DNA from: CAVWNR01 sp963756525
Lineage (GTDB): Bacteria; Actinomycetota; Actinomycetes; Mycobacteriales; Jatrophihabitantaceae
Length of the DNA stretch: 64,000 bases
NCBI GenBank assembly: GCA_963756525.1
Contig: CAVWNR010000003.1
Coordinates: forward strand, 310,001 to 374,000
Direction: 5' to 3'
Numbering within the stretch: the first letter of the stretch is position 1; each line of letters starts with the position of its first letter. The translations under genes and the position numbers were made by a program. Below, one piece after another: positions 50,825-58,809 of the stretch. Under the pieces are notes generated by a model. It saw only the letters and a program-made list of their open reading frames with translations. It ran no database searches and was not told where the DNA came from.

Positions 50825-52555
50825 ATGCAGCAGCACGCCTATGACGTGGTGATTGTCGGGGCTGGCGGCGCGGGGATGCGCGCGGCGCTGGAGTCCAGTC
50901 CGCGGGTGCGCACGGCCGTGCTCACCAAGCTCTACCCGACCCGGTCGCATACCGGTGCAGCGCAGGGCGGGATGTGCGCGGCGCTGGCGAACGTCGAGGA
51001 GGACAACTGGGAGTGGCACACGTTCGACACGATCAAGGGCGGCGACTACCTGGTCGACCAGGACGCCGCCGAGGTCATGTGCCGCGAGGCGATCGACGCC
51101 GTCCTCGACCTGGAGAAGATGGGGCTGCCGTTCAACCGCACGCCCGAGGGGCGCATCGACCAGCGCCGCTTCGGCGGGCACACCCGCAACCACGGCGAGG
51201 CGGCGGTGCGGCGGTCCTGCTTCGCCGCCGACCGCACCGGCCACATGATCCTGCAGACGCTGTACCAGAACTGCGTCAAGCAGGGCGTCGAGTTCTTCAA
51301 CGAGTTCTACGTGCTCGACCTGCTGTTGAGTGCGGGCCGGGCGTCCGGCGTGGTCGCCTACGAACTGGCCAGCGGCGAGATCCACGTCTTCGCCGCCAAG
51401 GCCGTCGTACTGGCCACCGGCGGGTTCGGCAAGGTGTACAAGACCACCTCCAACGCGCACACGCTCACCGGCGACGGCATGGGCATCGTGTGGCGCCGGG
51501 GCCTGCCGCTGGAGGACATGGAGTTCTTCCAGTTCCATCCGACCGGCCTGGCCGGCCTCGGCATCCTGCTGTCGGAGGCGGCGCGCGGCGAGGGCGGCAT
51601 GCTGCGCAACGCCGGCGGCGAGCGGTTCATGGAGCGGTACGCGCCGACCATCAAGGACCTCGCGCCCCGCGACATCGTGGCCCGCTCGATGGCCAACGAG
51701 GTCCGCGAGGGGCGCGGCGCCGGGCCGGACAAGGACTACGTGCTGCTCGATCTCACCCACCTGCCGCGTGAGCAGATCGACGCCAAGCTCCCCGACATCA
51801 CCGAGTTCGCCCGCACCTACCTTGGCGTCGAGCCGTACACCGATGCTGTGCCGGTCTACCCGACCGCGCACTATGCGATGGGCGGTGTGCCGACGAACGT
51901 CCGCGCCGAGGTGCTGCGCGACAACACCGGCGTCGTCCCCGGCCTCTACGCGGCCGGCGAGGTGGCCTGCGTGTCGGTGCACGGGTCCAATCGGCTCGGC
52001 ACGAATTCGCTACTCGACATCAACGTGTTCGGGCGCCGGGCGGGCATCGCGGCGGCGGCGTACGCCTCGTCGGTGTCGCATGCCGAGTTGCCACCGGATC
52101 CGGCCGGCGTCGTCACCGGCATGGTGTCGGCGCTGCTCGAGTCGACCGGTTCGCAGCGGGTGGCGGCGATCCGCCGGGAACTGCAGGACACCATGGACCG
52201 CAACGCGCAGGTCTACCGCACCGAGGAGTCCCTCAAGCAGGCCGAAGAAGACATCGCCGCGCTCAAGGTGCGCTACGCGAATGTGGCCATCCAGGACAAG
52301 GGCAAGCGGTTCAACACCGACCTGCTGGAGACGATCGAGCTGGGTTTCCTGCTCGACCTCGCCGAGGTCCTCGTGGTGGGCGCGCGGGCCCGCAACGAGT
52401 CACGGGGTGGGCACTTCCGCGAGGACTACCCCACCCGCGACGACGTCAACTTCATGCGGCACACCATGGCCTACCGGCAGCCCGACGGGAGCATCCTGCT
52501 CGACTACAAGCCCGTCGTGATGACCCGCTATCAGCCGATGGAGCGCAAATACTGA
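50825..52555 (+). CDS. sdhA: Succinate dehydrogenase flavoprotein subunit
   Basis: 576 residues. FAD-binding VVIVGAGGAGMRAALE, covalent-flavin region PTRSHTGAAQGG with the His ligand, active-site FFQFHPTGLAGLGIL, and HGSNRLGTNSLLD. C-terminal KYMEPMERKY-like end (YQPMERKY). Length is usual. It oxidises succinate to fumarate in the TCA cycle. The stop overlaps the sdhB start (TGATG). Confidence 0.96.
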   Translation: MQQHAYDVVIVGAGGAGMRAALESSPRVRTAVLTKLYPTRSHTGAAQGGMCAALANVEEDNWEWHTFDTIKGGDYLVDQDAAEVMCREAIDAVLDLEKMGLPFNRTPEGRIDQRRFGGHTRNHGEAAVRRSCFAADRTGHMILQTLYQNCVKQGVEFFNEFYVLDLLLSAGRASGVVAYELASGEIHVFAAKAVVLATGGFGKVYKTTSNAHTLTGDGMGIVWRRGLPLEDMEFFQFHPTGLAGLGILLSEAARGEGGMLRNAGGERFMERYAPTIKDLAPRDIVARSMANEVREGRGAGPDKDYVLLDLTHLPREQIDAKLPDITEFARTYLGVEPYTDAVPVYPTAHYAMGGVPTNVRAEVLRDNTGVVPGLYAAGEVACVSVHGSNRLGTNSLLDINVFGRRAGIAAAAYASSVSHAELPPDPAGVVTGMVSALLESTGSQRVAAIRRELQDTMDRNAQVYRTEESLKQAEEDIAALKVRYANVAIQDKGKRFNTDLLETIELGFLLDLAEVLVVGARARNESRGGHFREDYPTRDDVNFMRHTMAYRQPDGSILLDYKPVVMTRYQPMERKY

Positions 52556-53277
52556 TGAGTGAGTCGGCGCAGCGCGCGCGCAGGATCATGCTGAAGATCA
52601 GGCGGTTCATCCCCGAGGTCGACACCGACCCGCACTGGGAGACCTACCGCGTTCCCGCGCAGCCGACCGACCGGGTGCTGAACCTGCTGAACTACGTCAA
52701 GTGGGAGATCGACGGCTCACTGACCTACCGCCGCTCGTGCGCGCACGGGGTGTGCGGTTCGGATGCCATGCGCATCAACGGCGTGAACCGCTTGGCCTGC
52801 AAGGTGCTCGTCAAGGACATGCCGGACGAGATCACCATCGAGGCCATCAAGGGGCTGCCGCTGGAGAAAGACCTCGTCGTCGACATGGAGCCGTTCTTCG
52901 ACGCCTACCGGGCGATCAAGCCGTTCCTCATCACCTACGGCAACCCGCCGACGCGTGAGCGGCAGCAGTCGCAGGCCGAGCGGGACCGCTTCGACGACAC
53001 CACCAAGTGCATCCTCTGCGCCGCGTGCACCACGTCCTGCCCGGTGTACTGGACGGACGGCTCGTACTTCGGCCCCGCGGCTATCGTCAACGCCCACCGG
53101 TTCATCTTCGACAGCCGCGACGAGGGGGGCGAGCAGCGGCTGGAGATCCTCAACGACCGGGAGGGCGTCTGGCGCTGCCGCACCACGTTCAACTGCACCG
53201 AGGCGTGCCCCCGTGGCATCGAGGTCACCGAGGCGATCGCCGAGGTCAAGCGGGCCCTGCTCTATAGACGATCTTGA
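52555..53277 (+). CDS. sdhB: Succinate dehydrogenase iron-sulfur subunit
   Basis: 240 residues. The three clusters are coded by SCAHGVCGSDAMRINGVNRLAC ([2Fe-2S]), CILCAACTTSCPVY ([4Fe-4S]) and CRTTFNCTEACPRGIEV ([3Fe-4S]/[4Fe-4S]). Electrons pass from SdhA to the membrane anchor. Last gene of sdhCDAB; its stop lies inside the left arm of the hairpin at 53270-53318. Confidence 0.96.
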   Translation: MSESAQRARRIMLKIRRFIPEVDTDPHWETYRVPAQPTDRVLNLLNYVKWEIDGSLTYRRSCAHGVCGSDAMRINGVNRLACKVLVKDMPDEITIEAIKGLPLEKDLVVDMEPFFDAYRAIKPFLITYGNPPTRERQQSQAERDRFDDTTKCILCAACTTSCPVYWTDGSYFGPAAIVNAHRFIFDSRDEGGEQRLEILNDREGVWRCRTTFNCTEACPRGIEVTEAIAEVKRALLYRRS

Positions 53278-53318
53278 TATCGCTGGTGACGCATGGCGGC
53301 GCGCCCGATATCAAGATC
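53270..53318. repeat. Hairpin with GATCTTGATATCG arms at the end of sdhB
   Basis: Perfect 13-nt arms (53270-53282, 53306-53318) around a 23-nt loop. The sdhB TGA is inside the left arm. The outer ten bases GATCTTGATA recur as hairpin arms at 54318-54365, on the far side of the AbiEi/DUF559 gene. Probably the sdh terminator. Confidence 0.75.
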
Positions 53319-53330
53319 CGCGGACGCGGC

Positions 53331-53407
53331 CTGTGGACAATTCCCATCGCTGTCCACAGATCGCGGTTCGGGGTGCCCGGAAGCGCCGCCTCCGGCCAGC
53401 ATCGTGT
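53331..53407 (+). promoter_or_regulatory. Conserved leader of AbiEi/DUF559 copy 2, with CTGTGGACA...TGTCCACAG inverted repeat
   Basis: A perfect 9-nt inverted repeat (53331-53339, 53351-53359) includes TTGTCCACA on the minus strand (53332-53340), the DnaA-box form of streptomycetes. CCACAGATC is followed by 33 nt, then CCAGCATCG and the GTG start. The same blocks with 34-nt spacing precede copy 1 at 3800. Confidence 0.5.
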
Positions 53408-54325
53408 GTGCTCACCCGTTCCGCCGCGCGCGCCGCCCAGGTCGACGCCGAGGGTGGCGACAGCGTGCTCTCGCGCGCCGAACTGGCGACGCTGGGCTGG
53501 GCATCCGACGCGATCCGGCGCCAGGTGCAGGCCGGCCGCTGGCGCATGCTCGGTCGGGCGGTCGTCCTACACAACGGGCCGCTCGCCCCGGATGAACGCT
53601 GGCGCGCCGCGCTGGTCAACTGCGGGCCGCGCTGCGTGTTGGCGTCGTTCACCGCGCTCGAGGCGCTCGGCCTCACCGGCTGGACGCGCCCAGAGATCCA
53701 CCTGCTCGCCCCGGCCGGCGTCGCCGCGCCGTGCATCGACCTGGCCGTCGTGCTGCACCGCAGCGCATCGTGGGCTCCGCATCGGCACTATGCCGCCCGC
53801 CGGTGCGAGCGACCGGCGCCCGCCGCGGTGCTCGCCGCCGCGGCGTTCGGCACCGCCCGCCCGGCCTGTGGCCTGATGGCCGCGACCGTCCAGCAACGGC
53901 TGGTCCGCCCGGACGAGTTGCGGGCCGCAATCGTCGCGGCGCCGCGCACCCGACATCACCGTGCGCTGCTCGCTGCCGCGGACGACATCGCGATGGGCGC
54001 GCAGGCACTGAGCGAGATCGACTTCGTCCGCCTCTGCCGCCGCCACGGGCTACCGGCGCCGACGCTGCAAGCGGTGCGCACCGAGCCGAGCGGCCGGCGA
54101 CGCTACCTCGACGCCGAGTGGCGGCTCAGTGACGGGAGGGTGGTGGCCGTGGAGGTCGACGGCGCGGTTCACATCGCCCCGCGACGCTGGTTCGACGACC
54201 AGCTTCGGCAGAACGAACTCTCCCTCGCCGGGACGATGCTGCTGCGCTACCCGAGCGTGGTGGTGCGCGAGGAGGAAGCGCTGGTGGTTGGTCAGCTCGG
54301 CCGCGCCCTCTCCAGCCGATCTTGA
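53408..54325 (+). CDS. AbiEi-like N-terminal / DUF559 (Vsr-like nuclease fold) protein, copy 2
   Basis: 305 residues from GTG 53408, exactly the length of copy 1 at 2883-3800. The N-terminal winged-helix region (LATLGWASDAIRRQVQAGRWRMLGRAVVL) and middle AbiEi-type section are followed by the DUF559 nuclease-like end: YLDAEWRLSDGRVVAVEVDGAVHI, with the Asp and E-x-D positions of PD-(D/E)XK nucleases. Sequence identity with copy 1 is low by eye but the plan is the same. No toxin partner adjoins. It is a single gene between two hairpins that share GATCTTGATA arms, at the join of two gene blocks conserved elsewhere. Confidence 0.75.
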   Translation: MLTRSAARAAQVDAEGGDSVLSRAELATLGWASDAIRRQVQAGRWRMLGRAVVLHNGPLAPDERWRAALVNCGPRCVLASFTALEALGLTGWTRPEIHLLAPAGVAAPCIDLAVVLHRSASWAPHRHYAARRCERPAPAAVLAAAAFGTARPACGLMAATVQQRLVRPDELRAAIVAAPRTRHHRALLAAADDIAMGAQALSEIDFVRLCRRHGLPAPTLQAVRTEPSGRRRYLDAEWRLSDGRVVAVEVDGAVHIAPRRWFDDQLRQNELSLAGTMLLRYPSVVVREEEALVVGQLGRALSSRS

Positions 54326-54365
54326 TAGCCGGAACGACGGATGCGACACCGGACATATCAAGATC
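54318..54365. repeat. Hairpin with GATCTTGATA arms between AbiEi/DUF559 copy 2 and ispF
   Basis: Arms GATCTTGATA (54318-54327) and TATCAAGATC (54356-54365), with a further GCCGG/CCGG pairing inside. Both convergent stop codons (54323-54325 and 54364-54366) touch the arms. Likely a bidirectional terminator; its arm equals that of the hairpin at 53270. Confidence 0.7.
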
Positions 54366-54855
54366 ACCAGGTGGCAGGTGATCCGCTGTCGGGACGCAGC
54401 AGTAGGGCGGACGCGATCGCGGCCAAGCCCTCGCCGCGGCCGGTCAGCCCCAGCCCGTCGGTGCTGGTCGCGCTCACCGAGACCGGACCGCCGGCGGCCG
54501 TGCTCAGTGCCGCCTCGGCCTCGGCCCGCCGGGACGCGATCTTGGGCGCATTGCCGACGACCTGGACGGCGACGTTGCCGACCGTCCAGCCGGCGACGGC
54601 CACCCGACGGGCCACCTCCGCGAGCAGCGTGCTCCCCGAGGCGCCCGCCCAGTTCGGGTCGGCTGTGCCGAACACCGCGCCGAGATCACCCAACCCGGCC
54701 GCCGAGAGCAGGGCGTCGCACGCCGCATGCGCGGCGACGTCACCGTCGGAGTGCCCCGCGCAGCCGTCCACCCCGTGCCAGAACAACCCGGCAAGCCAGC
54801 ACGGCCGCCCGGCCTGCACCGGATGCACATCCACGCCGATGCCGGTGCGAATCAC
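54364..54855 (-). CDS. ispF: 2-C-methyl-D-erythritol 2,4-cyclodiphosphate synthase
   Basis: 163 residues from GTG 54855, overlapping the ispD stop (GTGA). MEP pathway enzyme making the cyclodiphosphate. Signatures: TGIGVDVHPVQ with zinc Asp/His, GHSDGDVAAHAACDALLSAAGLGDLGAVFG, and SVSATSTDGLGLTGRGEGLAAIA. Length is family-typical. Its stop lies in the hairpin shared with the AbiEi/DUF559 gene. Confidence 0.96.
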   Translation of the reverse strand: MIRTGIGVDVHPVQAGRPCWLAGLFWHGVDGCAGHSDGDVAAHAACDALLSAAGLGDLGAVFGTADPNWAGASGSTLLAEVARRVAVAGWTVGNVAVQVVGNAPKIASRRAEAEAALSTAAGGPVSVSATSTDGLGLTGRGEGLAAIASALLLRPDSGSPATW

Positions 54856-55538
54856 GCCAGCGCCAGCGCCTCGGCGAGGGCAAGGTCCCACGGTCGCGTG
54901 ATCTTGAACGCCTCGGCGGCGCCGTCGACGACCAGGACGCGCCCGCCGCACGCTTCGACCAGCCCGGCGTCGTCGGTCGCGGCCGCAGCCGAGCCCGGCG
55001 ACGCGCAGTCGTGGGCGGCGGCGAGCACTGCGCGGCGAAAGCCCTGCGGCGTCTGTACCGCCACCAACGTCGATCGGTCGAGCGTCTCGACCACGGCGGC
55101 CGTCGCATCGACGCGCTTGATCGTGTCGCTGACGGAACACGCCGGGACGACCGCTTCGGCGCCGCCGGCCAGCGCGGCGATCACCCGGTCGATAACCGCG
55201 ACCGGGACGAACGGGCGGGCGACGTCGTGCACGAGCACCGTGTCGACGTCTGGGGCGAGCATCGCGAGGCCGTGCGACACCGATGCCTGCCGAGTCGCGC
55301 CGCCGGCCACGACCGCAACCGTGCCGGTGATCTTCCGAGCGGCGCCGAGATGCTCCGGTGGCGCGACCACGAGCACGTCCCGCACCGCCGGGTGCGATGC
55401 GAACGGGCGCAGCGCATGGGCGAGCAGGCTCGCACCGCGTACCTCGCAGAACGCCTTGGGCACCTCAGCGCCGAGCCGCTGCCCGGACCCCGCGGCAACG
55501 AGAATGGCGGCGACGGTCAGTCGACCGTGCGCCGCCAC
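54852..55538 (-). CDS. ispD: 2-C-methyl-D-erythritol 4-phosphate cytidylyltransferase
   Basis: 228 residues from GTG 55538. MEP pathway step coupling CTP to methylerythritol phosphate. Signatures: AAILVAAGSGQRLGAEVPKAFCEVRG (nucleotide loop), VLVHDVARPFVP, and TDDAGLVEACGG. In the standard actinobacterial order carD-ispD-ispF; 14 nt from the carD stop. Confidence 0.95.
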   Translation of the reverse strand: MAAHGRLTVAAILVAAGSGQRLGAEVPKAFCEVRGASLLAHALRPFASHPAVRDVLVVAPPEHLGAARKITGTVAVVAGGATRQASVSHGLAMLAPDVDTVLVHDVARPFVPVAVIDRVIAALAGGAEAVVPACSVSDTIKRVDATAAVVETLDRSTLVAVQTPQGFRRAVLAAAHDCASPGSAAAATDDAGLVEACGGRVLVVDGAAEAFKITRPWDLALAEALALA

Positions 55539-55552
55539 CTCGAGAGATTGGG

Positions 55553-56044
55553 TCAGGCGACAGCCTCGGCGAGCACCTCGTCGAGGACGATTTCGGCCTT
55601 GTCCTCGTTGGTGCCCTCAGCCAGCGCGAGCTCGCTGACCAGGATCTGCCGGGCCTTGGCCAGCATCCGCTTCTCGCCGGCGGAAAGGCCCCGATCCTTA
55701 TCGCGCCGCCACAGATCGCGCACGACCTCGGCCACCTTGTTGATGTCGCCGGAGGCGAGCTTCTCGCCGTTGGCCTTGTACCGGCGCGACCAGTTCGTGG
55801 GCTCTTCGGTGTGCGGTGCGCGCAGCACCTCGAAGACGCGGTCCAGGCCCTCCTGCCCCACCACGTCGCGGACGCCGACCAACTCGGTCTTGTCGGCGGG
55901 AACCAGCACCTTGAGGTCGCCCTGGGCCACCGTCAGCCGGAGATAGGTCTTGGTCTCGCCGTTGATCGTGCGCTCTTCGATCGCCTCGATCTTTGCGGCC
56001 CCGTGATGCGGGTAAACAACGGTCTCGCCGACCTTGAACGTCAT
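55553..56044 (-). CDS. carD: CarD-family transcriptional regulator
   Basis: 163 residues. An RNA polymerase-binding regulator that stabilises open complexes at many promoters, including rRNA. The N-terminal RNAP-interacting domain begins FKVGETVVYPHHGAAKIEAIEER, and the C-terminal helical DNA-binding domain has NWSRRYKANGEKL and LSAGEKRMLAKARQILVSELALAEG, including the conserved Trp. Good ribosome site (GGAAAGGGG on its strand). Heads the carD-ispD-ispF operon. Confidence 0.96.
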   Translation of the reverse strand: MTFKVGETVVYPHHGAAKIEAIEERTINGETKTYLRLTVAQGDLKVLVPADKTELVGVRDVVGQEGLDRVFEVLRAPHTEEPTNWSRRYKANGEKLASGDINKVAEVVRDLWRRDKDRGLSAGEKRMLAKARQILVSELALAEGTNEDKAEIVLDEVLAEAVA

Positions 56045-56261
56045 GTGATCGGGCCCCTTTCCACTTCCTCAAGGGTAACACGGAGCCAATAACAGCGAAC
56101 CGGCAGATACCCGGCGTGTCAGGCACGAACGCCGTCGGGCGCAGGAGGTTCCGTGCCGTAGCGGGTGGCCGCGCCGCCGCTTGGCGCGCTCGCTAGGCTG
56201 TGGCCGGTCGCGTCGTTGCACGACCAGCTCGGGCGCGCGGCCAGCTTCGACGGCACGGACT

Positions 56262-56330
56262 GGCAAGACCACCACCGACACACCACCGACACCACCACCG
56301 AGACCACCGCCAAGCACCACCGCGAAGGAA
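56262..56330 (+). promoter_or_regulatory. ACC-rich, low-structure leader of the LpqE-like gene
   Basis: A stretch built of CACCACCGACA-type units, nearly free of T, precedes the GAAGGA ribosome site and GTG 56336. Such A/C-rich RNA would be unstructured, possibly helping ribosome loading. It does not encode a protein in a convincing frame. Confidence 0.45.
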
Positions 56331-56335
56331 CCAGC

Positions 56336-57112
56336 GTGAGCGACGAGTCAGCGCACGTGATCGCAGAGCCCGGGACCGATCGGCGCCGCAGGAGAGTGAC
56401 CGGCGTGCTCGCTCTCGCCGCGACCGGGATGCTCGTCCTCGCCGGCTGCGCCGCGGGCCAGCGGGCGCACACTGCCGAAGAGGTCCCGGCGGGTGTCGGC
56501 GGTTCCGGATCGATCGGCAACCTGCGCCTGCTCAACGTGAATGTCGCCGCGCCACCGAACCGCAGTTACCCGCAGGGCAGCGACGCCGACCTGCAGCTGC
56601 ACATCGCCAATGACGGCTCGTCCCCGGACAAGCTGACCAGCGTGACCACGAACATCGCCAGCTCGGTCACCTTCTACTCGGCCGGCGCCGGAGCCGGGTC
56701 ATCCGCGTCCGGCAGCGGCACCTCCGCCAACGGCAGCACCTCGCCCAGCGGCAGCTCGACACCCAGCCCGTCGCCTACCGGCAGCGCCGCACCGCGCGCG
56801 AGCGGCTCACCAACCGCCAGCATGTCGCCCAGCGCCAATCCGAGCGCCGGATCCGGGTCGCCCTCGTCGCCGAGTGTGCCCACTACCGGGTCCGTCTCCT
56901 CGATCGACGTGCCGACCGGGCAGGCCGTTGCGATCGGCTACACCTCCACCGAGGCCGCGATCGTGCTCAAGGGCCTCACCGGCCAGCTGTGGCCGGCCCA
57001 GGCCATCAACATCACCTTCCAGTTCGCCAACGCCGGCTCCGTCACCGTCGACGTCCCGGTCCAGCTCGCACCGCTGCCGCCGAGCCCGGCCACCGCGCCG
57101 GTCAGCGGCTGA
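56336..57112 (+). CDS. LpqE-like lipoprotein
   Basis: 258 residues from GTG 56336 (AAGGA upstream). Lipobox LVLAGCAAG. The folded part (NLRLLNVNVAAPPNRSYPQGSDADLQLHIANDG...and the C-terminal GLTGQLWPAQAINITFQFANAGSVTVDVPV) is an immunoglobulin-like beta-sandwich reminiscent of the PCu(A)C copper-chaperone-like lipoproteins. It is interrupted by ~75 residues of Ser/Gly/Pro low complexity. The position between carD and radA is that of lpqE (Rv3584) in M. tuberculosis, which supports the name. Met ligands for copper are not obvious. Confidence 0.8.
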   Translation: MSDESAHVIAEPGTDRRRRRVTGVLALAATGMLVLAGCAAGQRAHTAEEVPAGVGGSGSIGNLRLLNVNVAAPPNRSYPQGSDADLQLHIANDGSSPDKLTSVTTNIASSVTFYSAGAGAGSSASGSGTSANGSTSPSGSSTPSPSPTGSAAPRASGSPTASMSPSANPSAGSGSPSSPSVPTTGSVSSIDVPTGQAVAIGYTSTEAAIVLKGLTGQLWPAQAINITFQFANAGSVTVDVPVQLAPLPPSPATAPVSG

Positions 57113-57163
57113 TCGCGTCCGTCGCTTATTCGTCGACAGCGCGTTTCTGTCGGACGTCGCCCC

Positions 57164-57169
57164 TAGCGT
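57164..57169 (+). promoter_or_regulatory. -10-like TAGCGT, leaderless start of radA
   Basis: TAGCGT ends 7 nt before the radA ATG at 57177; no Shine-Dalgarno sequence. Confidence 0.45.
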
Positions 57170-57176
57170 CTCCGCC

Positions 57177-58616
57177 ATGACCAGACCGAGGGCCGCCGCC
57201 CCGTCCTTCCGCTGCGACGAGTGTGGCGCGACATCGATCCGATGGGTCGGCCGCTGCCCGGAATGCCAGGCGTGGGGAACGGTGGCCGAGGTCGGTGCTC
57301 GGGTGCCGCCGGCTCGTCCCGGGCCGGTCCAGGCGGCGGCTCGCCCGATCAGCGAGCTCGATCCCGACGACGCCCGCGCGCGCCCGACGGGCGTCGCCGA
57401 GCTCGACCGCGTCCTCGGCGGTGGTCTCGTGCCAGGCTCCGTGGTCCTGCTCGCCGGCGAGCCCGGGGTGGGCAAGTCGACGCTGCTGCTGGATGTCGCA
57501 CGCTGCTACGCCGCGACGGAGGGCCCACCGGCGCTGATCGTCACCGGCGAGGAGTCCCCGGCGCAGGTGCGCCTGCGGGCCGAGCGCACCGGCGCGCTCC
57601 ACCCGGCGGTCTACCTCGCGGCCGAGAACGACCTCGGCGCCCTGCTGACCCACCTCGATCAGGTGCGCCCGGGGTTGCTGGTCGTGGACTCGGTGCAGAC
57701 GATCTCGACGCGCAGCCTGGACAGCGGCGCGGGCGGCGTCGCGCAGATCCGCGCGGTGGCCGCGGCCCTCATCTCGACAGCCAAGGAGCGCGGCATGGCC
57801 ACCGTGCTCGTCGGACACGTCACCAAGGACGGTTCGATCGCCGGGCCGCGGGTTCTCGAGCACCTCGTCGACGTCGTGCTGCACTTCGAAGGCGATCGGC
57901 ATTCGTCGTTGCGGCTTATTCGCGCCACCAAGAACCGGTACGGCGCCGTGGACGAGATCGGCTGCTTCGAGATGCGTGAGGACGGCATCGTCGGCCTCAC
58001 CGATCCGTCAGGGCTGTTCCTGTCAGAGCGCGCCGTCGCCGTGCCGGGCACGTGCGTCGCGGTGACCCTGGAGGGCCGCCGTCCACTGGTCACCGAGGTA
58101 CAGGCGCTGGTGACCAAGGCGTGGACGGGCGGCTCGGCGCGGCGGGCTGTATCCAACCTCGACGCCGGGCGCGTCGCCATGCTGATTGCGGTGGTTTCCC
58201 GCCATGCCAGCATCCCGCTGGCCGACCAGGAGGTGTACGCGTCGACCGTCGGTGGCCTGTCGGCCACCGAGCCCGCCGCCGACCTGGCGGTGGCTCTGGC
58301 GTTAGCGTCGGCGGCCCGGCAGGCTTCGCTGCCGCCGTCGCTGTGCGCGATCGGAGAGGTCTCCCTCTCCGGTGATGTGCGGCGAGTCAGCGGTCTCGGC
58401 CGCAGGCTGGCCGAGGCCGCCCGGCTGGGCTTCACCACCGCCCTGGTGCCGGCCGGGCACGCGGGTGAGGCGGTCGCTCCGGCCGCGGTCGACGGCATGC
58501 GGACGATGCCAGTCGCGACCCTCTGCGACGCTCTCGCGGCGGCGGCCAACCTGAGCGAACACCACGACCCGCGCCGGCCGCTGCTACGCAGCGTGCCCAG
58601 CGCGGGTGGAGCGTAG
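57177..58616 (+). CDS. radA: DNA repair protein RadA
   Basis: 479 residues from ATG 57177. A branch-migration ATPase in homologous recombination. Domains: N-terminal C4 zinc finger (FRCDECGATSIRWVGRCPECQAWG), RecA-like ATPase with Walker A LLAGEPGVGKSTLLLDVA and the RadA-specific KNRYG motif, and a C-terminal Lon-protease-like domain (SLPPSLCAIGEVSLSGDVRRVSGLGRRLAEAARLGF) without the Lon catalytic Ser/Lys use. Followed by disA, as in mycobacteria and Bacillus. Confidence 0.96.
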   Translation: MTRPRAAAPSFRCDECGATSIRWVGRCPECQAWGTVAEVGARVPPARPGPVQAAARPISELDPDDARARPTGVAELDRVLGGGLVPGSVVLLAGEPGVGKSTLLLDVARCYAATEGPPALIVTGEESPAQVRLRAERTGALHPAVYLAAENDLGALLTHLDQVRPGLLVVDSVQTISTRSLDSGAGGVAQIRAVAAALISTAKERGMATVLVGHVTKDGSIAGPRVLEHLVDVVLHFEGDRHSSLRLIRATKNRYGAVDEIGCFEMREDGIVGLTDPSGLFLSERAVAVPGTCVAVTLEGRRPLVTEVQALVTKAWTGGSARRAVSNLDAGRVAMLIAVVSRHASIPLADQEVYASTVGGLSATEPAADLAVALALASAARQASLPPSLCAIGEVSLSGDVRRVSGLGRRLAEAARLGFTTALVPAGHAGEAVAPAAVDGMRTMPVATLCDALAAAANLSEHHDPRRPLLRSVPSAGGA

Positions 58617-58729
58617 GAGGCTGCGGTGCGGACCGCCGCGGTGAGCCCGCGGCGAGCGCGCGCCTCGTCGCAACCGGATGGCGTCGGCCAATCGGCGTGG
58701 CGTGCGGCGCCCTCCTAGACTGTGCGACG

Positions 58730-58797
58730 ACTCGCGCTGCAAATGCGAGAACTCGCGCTGCAGACGCGACGAGTCGCGCTCGCTGCACGACTCGCGG
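58730..58797 (+). repeat. 21-bp-period ACTCGCGCTGCA repeats upstream of disA
   Basis: ACTCGCGCTGCA at 58730-58741 and 58751-58762, a third copy AGTCGCGCT at 58772-58780 (exact 21-bp spacing), and a partial ACTCGCGG at 58790-58797. They sit between a TAGACT hexamer (58716-58721) and the disA ribosome site (GGGGAGG). The period is two helical turns. Confidence 0.8.
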
Positions 58798-58809
58798 CGG
58801 GGAGGTGCC

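Noticed and set aside
50747..51982. Minus-strand frame of about 411 codons opposite sdhA
   Set aside because: sdhA on the plus strand has complete catalytic motifs; the opposite frame has no start signal or domain.
56262..56330. Possible CRISPR-like or coding repeat in the CACCACCGACA stretch
   Set aside because: Units are short, contiguous and without spacers; the segment is better explained as a low-complexity leader.
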